Source: Prinia subflava
Taxonomy: Eukaryota; Chordata; Aves; Passeriformes; Cisticolidae
DNA length: 64,000 nt
Direction: 5' to 3'
NCBI RefSeq assembly: GCF_021018805.1
Contig: NC_086254.1
Coordinates: forward strand, 4,141,001-4,205,000
Shown: positions 1 to 9,300 of the stretch, piece by piece
Position numbering within the stretch: position 1 is the first letter of the stretch
How the letters are laid out: each line of letters opens with the position of its first letter
Position numbers and translations under genes: made by a program
The notes under the pieces: model-generated
Seen by the model: only the letters and a program-made list of their open reading frames with translations
Told to the model about the DNA's origin: nothing
Databases searched by the model: none

Positions 1-96
1 CCTCATCCCTGCGCAGAGGAGGAAACCCAGCAGCCCAGATGTGCACAGAGCCACGCCGATAACATTCTTATTTTCTTTTTCCTCCTCTGCAAACAG
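1..96. other. Upstream flank of P2RX1, nothing recognised
   Basis: No coding sequence is recognised here. By remembered vertebrate synteny the next gene upstream should be ATP2A3, but no part of it is identifiable in these bases. Confidence 0.4.
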
Positions 97-181
97 AGGA
101 GCTGCCGGAGCGGCGGCGGGCACGGCCCAACCCACGGCGCAGTGAAGAGCCAGGAGGCTGCGGCGCAGCCCTGGCGCAGCC
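97..181 (+). other. P2RX1: P2RX1 5' UTR segment
   Basis: This GC-rich leader lies directly before the P2RX1 ATG. It is preceded by a pyrimidine-rich tract (about 70-90) and CAG at 94-96, which look like a splice acceptor. The leader may therefore start at 97 as the second exon of a transcript whose first exon lies outside the window. Alternatively, transcription simply starts nearby, since the GC-rich stretch from about 108 could be a small promoter. I cannot separate the two from sequence alone. Confidence 0.45.
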
Positions 182-318
182 ATGGGGCAGAAGTGCACAG
201 ACAGGGTGTCCTCCTTCCTCTTCGAGTATGACACCCCTCGGATGGTGCTGGTGAGGAACAAGAAGGTGGGACTGACCTTCCGGCTGATCCAGCTCATCGT
301 CCTGGCGTACATCATCGG
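182..318 (+). CDS. P2RX1: P2RX1 exon 1 (residues 1-46): N-terminus and TM1
   Basis: The exon encodes the cytoplasmic N-terminus with the conserved FLFEYDTPR motif and most of the first membrane helix. It ends with two bases of a glycine codon before GTAAGG. The start at 182 is the only in-frame ATG upstream of the conserved block, and the resulting numbering aligns exactly with human residue numbers up to about residue 280. Confidence 0.95.
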
Positions 319-3300
319 GTAAGGCTCCCCAGCACCTGCCTTCCCTAAAATTAATGCTTTGCTATTGGGTTAAAAAACAATGGAGAGAGAGGGGCTTCTA
401 TATCCCCTTTATCCCAGTGCAGGGGGGTTATTGCTAATGGCTTCGCATCCCTCCTGTTGTGACTGTTCCTGTGCAGCCTAGTGTCCCACCATGGCTCTTG
501 TAGATGGCTGCTTAGTCCCCATATCCACCCCAGAAGCTACTGTATGTGCAGGCTGCAGGCTCATCCCTTCCCAGCCCTGCTCCGCACACCGGGGCCCCGT
601 CTTCTCACTGCAGAGAATCCAAATCCTGCTCCAGCTGCTGGACGGTGGCCTGAGAATCTGTTGTTATTTTTATTTTCATTTATATTAAATAAGAGGCATG
701 TGGGGCCAGTGCAATGATTTGTGAGACCCAAGTGGCTCAAGACAGGGCCATAAATCTCCCTGTTCACCGCTCTGACGCTGTGGCCGAGACGCAGCTTGGC
801 TCCAAAATTCCTGGTCTTATTTGCTTCTGGGAGACAGCTCCAAAAGCCAATGCAAAGCAAGGGTAACTGCTTAAAAAAGGCAGTGAGTGGAGCAGGCGGG
901 ATCAGAACTGGGTGAGGATGTGTGTCCTCAGGTGCCCCAGGGCTACTGCTCCTGCTACAGTTACTCTGTCCCTGTCCCCTCATTGTGGGATGATGCTATG
1001 GGATGTGATGGATGGTAAACCTCTGCTGTGGCCCTGTGGCTGCTGTGAGCTCAGCCCTAGAGGGAGACCAGCACCCTTTCATGGGGAAGCGCCTCAGGGC
1101 AGGACATTTGAAAGGAAAGGGGGTGTCTGACAAAGAATTGGAAAACCTGGGAATTTTGGGGTGCAGAGTGTCTTATGCAGAGGAAAGGCAGTGGCTCCTA
1201 GGCCTCGGTGCAAGCAAGTCACTGTGGGGAGCAGAGGTGCCTATCCCTCCTTTTAGCACAGACTCCCTGGAAAGGGTAAAAACCTTCCCATGGGATCAAT
1301 GTGGGACCCCCACGTAGGTCCCACCCTGCCCATCAGCACTTTGGCTCCCAAGGGTAATTCTCATGCAAAACTGCAACCGAGATCTCAAGGAAGCTCTTTG
1401 CAAAGAGTTTTGCACTGGTGTTACTGGGAGAAACTTTGTCCAAAGGATTGAGACTGTGAAGTCCCAGGGGTCCAGTCCCAAATGTGACTAGGGGCAGCTG
1501 CTCCCGTGGATGGGGAACTGGCACAGATGATTGTGCAGAGGAACTAAGGAAACGTGGCTTAAGCAACTTGGCTAAACTGAAACAGGTAACCAGGAGGGAG
1601 CAGGAACAGAACCAGCCAGGGGGTGACAGCCAGTGGCAGAAGGGAGGAATATGGGATGCAGCTGCTGTAATTCCCAAGTTTTTCCTAGTTTGTTGGGACT
1701 GGGCTCCTCTAGCAAGGGGCTGCCTATGATTGCAGCTGCCCACAGCACCACCAGCACCTCACATCCCCTCACTGCTGACAGCACTGCCCCCAGTTCCCTT
1801 CCCACAGCACTACTCTCAGTTCCCTGCCCACAACACTGCCCCCAGTTCACTGCTCTCCCCAAGCCACAAGGCCTGAAATTTTCTGTCCTTTGAAAGCAAA
1901 TATGCCAGCCAAATGTGTATTCATTTACCATTCTCCCAGCTTTTGTCCCCCTTTCATAGCAGGCAGGGGATGCTCATGGAAATGTGTGCCAATGCATGAC
2001 TCTGCTAGAAGGACATGGGTAGTGCCCTCAGTGCACACAAGTGGGGCCAACCCCCCTGTGAGACCCCATGTCACCCCTGGGGAGCAGCTCTTCTTTCCTG
2101 TGATAACTGTGATAAGGTGGTATTGCTGTTGGCCAGGCAAAGCCGGCTGCTTTCTGGGTTCACTTCCTGAAATCTTGCATGCAAGGAGCTGTGGGCTGAG
2201 CCACAAGAGGAGGCTGGCAAGGAAAGAGGGCTTGGTGGCTCTGCCACATCAGGGGCTGACACCAGGGGACTTTTACAAGCTGGGCAGGGCTTGCTGCAGC
2301 ATTTACTGGCTCATGGGAAATGGTTTCGTTTGTCATGACCTTGGCTTTGCAGCAGGGGAGGTGGGGTTGCCCAGCCCTGTGTGCCCGTAGTCAGCTCTGC
2401 CAGAGGGGGATAAGGTCAGCAGTGGAGTCTGTGCTGGAGGCTGATCTAAGGAAATGTTCTGCCCCTGGTGCTGCCCAGTTCACAATCTTCTGCAGCCCCG
2501 AGGGCATTGGGGAAGGTGCCCACTGTAACCAGTGTAATCCAGTATGGGCCTCTGCCTTGGAAGAGGATGTTGGAGCTGGGTGTCCCAGCTAGAGAGGCAG
2601 CAGTTTTGAATTTCTGCTCCCATCCCCAGGCACTGGAGCAGATGCCATCTGTGAGGTCCTCTTGCCCTCAGTCCCGGGATACCAATGTGGCTGCAAGCTA
2701 AAAAGCTCCCTCTTCAAGAAGTCCTCACAAGGTCCAGCACCAAACAGAAAACCTCCAGACAGCACCTGGGGTTCCCCATTTTCCCCTCTGCCATCAGGCA
2801 GGTGTCAGAGGTGAGGCTGACACACCAGGCTGCTGTCGTGGGCTGTCCCATGGGCAGCCTGCTGCCTCTGTCACAGCCAGCGGGATCTATGCCTGCAGCA
2901 GTGGGGACAAAATCCAGATCGCTCCTTTTTTAGTGCCGAGAATGCTCCGCGCCGCCGGGAGCACTACCCGAAATGGTTGCTTGCCCATGTTTACAGTCTC
3001 CCTGAGTCAGAGTTAATCCAGCAGCAGCTTGTTTATGCTGTAGGTTAAATAGTGTCAGGAGCCTGCCCTAATGACTGTGTGATGGGCTGGGAAAGGCAGG
3101 CAGAGCCCTGTTCCAGACACAGCAGTGTCCCTAACCCTGCTCTTGCAGCCCTCTTGCACTCAGGGCCATGGCTCCATATTCCCTTTGCTGGCGGGGAACA
3201 GTGGCTCTGGATATGAGGCATGTCCACACTCAGCTTTGTGTTGGAGGCATTGAGTTTTGGAGAGTTCCTCTGCAGTGGATCAAGAGATCAGGAATATCCA

Positions 3301-6300
3301 GGCAGGTCACTGAAACCTGCAAGCTGCAAACCTGCCATAGGCTTTAACCCCAAATGACCAATGGTTCCTGTACTCCACCTGCCTTCACACCCTCAGCCAC
3401 AAAATGTGTCCCAGTTCCCAAAACACACCATCCTGGCATGAAAGTCGTGTCCTGCAGCTACCACAAGTCTCAGGCAAAGAGTAGGAAAATTCAGCAACAT
3501 GTCCCTCATCCAAGAGTAACAGGCAGTAAGAAACTTGGCAAATGATTCCCCAGGTGAGATTTGGTAGAAAAAGCCCCAGTGTGCAGGTCTGTGCTGAGAA
3601 TTGGGCCCCAATGGAGGAGTGCTGATGGCCATGCTCACCCTGCCACCTTTCCCTGTCCAGGTGGGTGTTCCTCTACGAGAAGGGCTACCAGTCTCAGGAC
3701 AGCATCGTCAGCTCAGTCTCAGTGAAGTTGAAAGGGCTGACCGTGACCAACGAGAGTGTCCTGGGTCCTCACATCTGGGATGTGGTGGACTATGTTTTTC
3801 CACCCCAGGTAAGGAGTTAGAGTGGGTGAGTTAAGGGTTTGTTTTTGTCCCAGTGGCTGCTTTTCCCCATGTGCTGGGTTGCAGATGGGTCCTCAGCAAA
3901 GGCTTTCTGTGGGGATAACCATGACAGGGTGTCCCTGTGGTGGAAAGGAGGTTGCTCCTGCCACAAACCTCTGCCAAGGTTCTCCCTGGGGAGCATTTGG
4001 CACTTGGGACCCACCATGGCTGAGGAGGCACATTTGAGGCTGATCACAAAAGGATCAAGGTTCCTCCAGTGCCTGTGGAGCAGGATCTCATGCAGCAAGC
4101 AGGGTCCTCCACTGTCCCTGGGGCTGGTGGCACTGCAGGTCCCCACCCAAAAAGAAGCTCCTCACAGAGGAGACCCTGTGCTGGCTGTGAGCTCGTTGGC
4201 TGTGTCTCCACAGGGGGACAACTCGTTCGTGGTGATGACCAACTTCATTGTCACTCCTGGTCAGAAACAAGGAACCTGCCCAGAGGTAAACACATCGGCT
4301 TCCTTCAGTGGGCTCAGCTTCTGTAATTCAGGGGGATTGTGGTGGTATCACTGTGGAAAGAGTTTTTCTGACATTGGGAGGTGTAGTAAAAGCCAGAGCC
4401 TAGCCCTGTATTATTGTTCCTGACTCCTGTGTGCTATGTGAAGACTTTTATTCTGCTGAAAAACAGGCATAATCCTTTTAAGTTTTCTTCCTTTTGTGAT
4501 GATCAAGCAGAGCAGACTTGAGGCTTAAATGAAAACATCTGCCTGGAGTGAACAAATTGCCCCTTTTTCCTGCTTTATCTGGACAGCCTTGGTTGGGAAG
4601 CAGTGTATGGACAAGGCCTGGCTGCAGTTGAGCAATGTATCCCTCAAGAAAAATGCTGTCTGGTGAGGCAGGAGGGACAGAGGGATTGAAGCTGCAGGGT
4701 TGATACTAAGAGGTGCTGCTTTCTCCAAACAGCTGCCAGACGCCGGGCTGTGCACACGGGACAGCGACTGCAGCAAAGGGAAATACAGCCGTCAAGGACA
4801 GGGTAAGGCACACGGCCCTGGGGGCCTCGGGGCGTTTCTGGTGAGACACCCCAAGAAAAGCTGCCCAGCTAGGGTGTCACCTGGCTGGGGTGTCACCTGG
4901 CTGGGGACCTGTTTGGACAGGGTTTAAGAAAAGCCTCTGACATGCTGGTTGAAGTTCCCACCAGGGCTGGTCCAGTTCTGCTCTTTTGAAAGATACCTGA
5001 GCTGCAAACAGCTCAGCCAACAAAAGGTTAGTCAGGACTAAGCCATATCCCCCAGACTGTTGTCCTCTCATCAGCTCAGCATTTTCTTAGGTGTGTTTTT
5101 ATTAAGAAAAATCTCCAGCTGCTCCTCTGTACAGCACTGTAAGAGAACCACTGCCCTGAGCTGAGAGGCCACAATTAATTTCCTGTTTCAGAAAGGTGCC
5201 AAAACCTTGAGCATTTTGTGTCTTGAATGCCCTTGGCAGAGCTGAACCCCAGCCAGATCCCATCTATCCCAGTGTGAGGCTGAGATTTCACAGGATCCAG
5301 GGGTGTGAGCAGCTGTGTCCCCACAGGGCTCAAGACTGGCAAGTGTGTACATTTCAACAGCACTGTGAAGACCTGTGAGATCTTTGGCTGGTGCCCTGTT
5401 GAAGTTGATTACCATGTTCCCAGGTAAGGAATGATGTTGTTGCCCTCTTTCCCACCCCAGCTGCACTTGGTGTAGGGCAGACCAAGTTGGGGCTCTATGG
5501 GATGTGGCCAGGACAGCCTGACCAGAAAGGGAAGGGATGAGACCACCAGCTTTCTGGGTCTGCTTGTCTCAGTTTGGGTGAATTTCCACCAAATGGGCTT
5601 TCTCTAGAGTCTGGAGAGCCAACTGATGGACACGTCTACACTTGTGTTTTTCAGCCCTGCCCTGCTGTCAGAAGCAGAGAAGTTCACCTTGTTCATCAAG
5701 AACAGTATCACCTTCCCCAAGTTCAAGGTGTCCAGGTGAGGAGAGGTTTGGGGGGATGGTTCCTGGTTGGTTCCTCCAGCTGTGTCCCTCAGAGGAAACC
5801 GTGTGTTTAGCTGGATGGGTGTAACTGGATGCTTCGTATAGAGGATTGCATACCTCATCAGTGATCCCAGGACTACTCTAACTGCTGCACTGAACCTCAT
5901 ATCAGCTCATAGGAACTGAGACATTTCCCTCCAAAATCCGTCCCACCTCAGCTGGTAGCTGTAGTTACTGGAAAGATTTCTGGAATTGACCTCTCCTGAG
6001 TTACCCTCACAAGTCACACATGAAAATATAGTTTCTCCAATTCTTTATTTTTCTTCTCTGAAGATCAAATTAAAATACCACATGGTCAAGATAAGCTTGG
6101 TGCCCCAGAGTCCCCCTTAACATCACAGATCCAAACTTTTCAGCAAAGGGTGGGGTTGGCCCCTTCCTGGCAGCACTGGGGGAAATGCTGCTGGCTGAAG
6201 GCACACTTGTAAGAGGATTTTTGATGGCAGTGACCATATAGCTGATTTGGAACAAGCTAACAGAAGCTATTTGTGCTGAAGACAGCAGATTCTTCTCTCT

Positions 6301-9300
6301 AGGCTGACCTTGTCCCCATGCTGCAGCCAAAGTTAAGTGTCCTGGCAGCCAGCATGCTTGGAGAAGTCCTGGGCTGACCTCACAGTGCATCCCAAGAGGT
6401 GGCTTGGGGAGAGGAGATCACCCCCAGCTGCAAGGAGAGGTGCCCTGAGGGAGGGCAGGCTGAAGAGGACACAGAGAGGGAGCAGGTCCTGGCTGCAGTG
6501 GCAAGGACTGTGCCAAACCCAACTGGCCTGTGGGGAAACTTCCCGCCTTTGATCACTGCTGACAATTAACTGCTGAGCATCAGCAATGGGATCAGGTTGA
6601 ACAAGGCACAAGTCTTACAAAACCATAGGCTTCACAGACAGGATGTTTTTAGGCAAAAGAGTGGGATGGAAGGCAAGAAGTTGCCCTTTCCTTTTAACCC
6701 TTGCTGTAGGAGATAGCAAACTCCAGCTAAATGTAAAAGGTGTGGGATACACTCACTATCCATGAGATGTCCCAGGTAAGAATTGCTGGTACTCGGAGCA
6801 CTGCCTAGCAGAGCCCATGGACAAGCTGGCATGTGAACAGGAGAGCGACATGGACTGGGCAAAGGACTTACAGAGGTTCTTTCCCACCCAAATTATTGTG
6901 TTACTGAGAATCTTTCTCACTCTTTTCATTCACAGGCGCAACTTGGTTGAGAGCGTTACCAAGCAGTACCTGAAGAAATGCACCTATCACAAAGGCACTG
7001 ATTCCTTATGTCCCGTGTTTGAACTGGGATACATAGTGAAGGAATCGGGTCAGAATTTTACCTTCCTGGCTGTTAAGGTACTTCAGTTTCAAATTATGTC
7101 CCTTGCTGTTGATAGGAGAGGGACACTGGCAGTGCAATCATCCCCAGCTGCTGAGATGATTTTCTGTTTTCTCAAGAATTCTTGAGAAAACAAAAGTGTC
7201 AGAATTATCTCATAAAGATTATGAATCTCCTTGGACATGGCCTAATATTTACATTTTTCTTGGAAACTCTTGAGAAGATTTGACCCACTGGCAGTAAATC
7301 CCAGGGTTCCGCTTGTTTTAATTTGAGCAGTGAATAACTAGATCTGTGTGGCCAAATCCCATCTGACTGAGCTTGGAAATCCCAGCTGGATAGTCAAATA
7401 TTGGTCACTGCACAGTGCTAACTGCAGCCTTTCCCCAGGCTCCACAATGCAGCTTTGCCTAACACTCCTCAGGCTGGTGTGAGGGAGTATCTGCTATCTC
7501 TGCACTGCAAAGCCTTGTGATAACTTTGCCAGACATTGAATAAAATCAGAGGCTTGCATATATTGCATGGATTGGATCAGGTGTCCTAGAGAAGCTATGG
7601 CTGTCCCATTCCTGGCCAGGTTGGACAGGACCTGGAGAAAACTGGTCTAGTGGAAGGTGTCCCTGCCTGTGGCAGGATTTGGAACAAGATGATCTTTATA
7701 GTCCCTTCCAGCCCAAACCATTCTAAGATTCTGTGTATTAAAGGTGCAAAAATACAAGCCTCTGGGGCACAGCTATTTACAGCCTGGAGTGGGCTCAGGA
7801 GGGAGGAAGAACTCCTGCATTTTCTGAGCAATCTCTTGGGCATTATCAGGCAAGGTGAGGCTGTCCCATGCGGACCAGAAGGGATCTGTGGTGAGCACTG
7901 TTTCCCAGGACCATGCCTTGGGCACAGGATTCTGATCAGGAACAAGAGGGCACAAATTTATTTGTGTATCCAGCACTCAGGGCAGAAACAAGAGCCTCTG
8001 CAAGGGATTATGTACAGGCCACAAAGCCAAGGCTCTCAGGAAGGCTTGAGGCAGCAGTGGGGTCCGTGCATCTGGAGAGCCAGGACACCTCATGGCACTG
8101 AGACAGGACATATATGAGGAGCAAAAGCATTTCTCTGTGTGGGCCAGGTCCCAGGAGAGGCAACCTTGTGACTCCCCTCTTGGCTGCAGGGTGGAGTGGT
8201 GGGCATCACCATAGACTGGAACTGTGACCTCGACTGGCCCCTGCGGTACTGCAAACCCATTTACCAGTTCCACGGCCTTTACAATGATGACAGTAATGTT
8301 TCACCAGGGTTCAACTTCAGGTAAGGAAATACCTATTATTTCTCCAAGCATAATTCAGAGGTGACAGCTTTCAGGTTCCCACTCAAGGGATGGTAGAAGG
8401 CCAGAGACTGTCCTTCAAAATACTCACTACCTTTCCAGGGTCAAACAGCAGTACCAGTGCTCTTTTAAATGGCATGAGAAAAGTGATAATACACCCCTTG
8501 GCTTCAAAATTGCCCCATTTCCTTTCCATCTCCTCCCCCTTGCAGGCTCTCCTGCTTGGCTGAGCTTTTGGGAAGCCCCTTGAAAGACTGGAGTTGGTGT
8601 AGGATCATCTCATGTGTTCCCATAGTCTCTATCCTCTGTTCTGTGTGACACTGTCACAAGTGTTTCATCAAGATCTGCTGCACGCAGAACTTGGTGACAT
8701 CAGATCAAACAGCATGAGCAGGAGCTGGAACTCCAAGCTGCAGGCAGAAAAGCTGAGGCACAGAGAGGAGAGGTGCCAAGAGCCCAGCTCCTTCAGGGGT
8801 TTAAGGAGAAGGTCAGGAGCAGGTCTGTGATAGCACATTCCAGATCTTTGTCCAAGATCCTGATGCTGTAGGTTTGCAGGGGCTGTCAGACACCCTGGCA
8901 GACCATTAACACTTACCATCCAATTGCACAGATATGCCAAATACTACAAAGAAGATGGGATGGAAAAGAGGACACTCTACAAGGTGTTTGGGATCCGGCT
9001 CGACATTTTGGTGAATGGCAAGGTAAGAGTGGATCCTCTGGATCCCTGGGACAGCAGTGCCATATCCTTGGGAAGGCACCAGCTCTGTAGCACAGCACCA
9101 GGGTCCTGTGGGATCAGGAAAACCAGTGTGAATGCTTTCCTTGGGTGCTGGCCTTCACACAGGAACCCTTGGAAAATACTGGGGAAGGGAAGAGAGAAGG
9201 AAAACATGTTTTGTAGGTCACACCTTCCAGCTGCAGTTTGATCTGTGGTTTTGTCTAAAAAACTTGGTGATGGGAGTGGGGTGGACCTATGGAAACTCAA

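Larger units (their letters stand above)
3809..5654 (+). other. P2RX1: P2RX1 introns 2-5 (between exons 3, 4 and 5)
   Basis: Four short introns (405, 447, 524 and 231 bases) surround exons 3-5. Apart from a 16-bp tandem duplication in intron 4 nothing is recognised. Long open frames such as 3839-4423 run through exon and intron and are not genes. Confidence 0.85.
7078..8189 (+). other. P2RX1: P2RX1 intron 7
   Basis: This 1.1-kb intron holds a 28-bp perfect palindrome (7165-7192) and a CR1 3' fragment (7581-7735), both listed separately. Confidence 0.85.

Noticed and set aside
3839..4423. 194-codon + strand open frame
   Set aside because: It overlaps P2RX1 exon 3 in a different frame and extends into both flanking introns.
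7160..7195. Heat-shock-element reading of the palindrome
   Set aside because: The GAA and TTC triplets do not have the required 2-base spacing.
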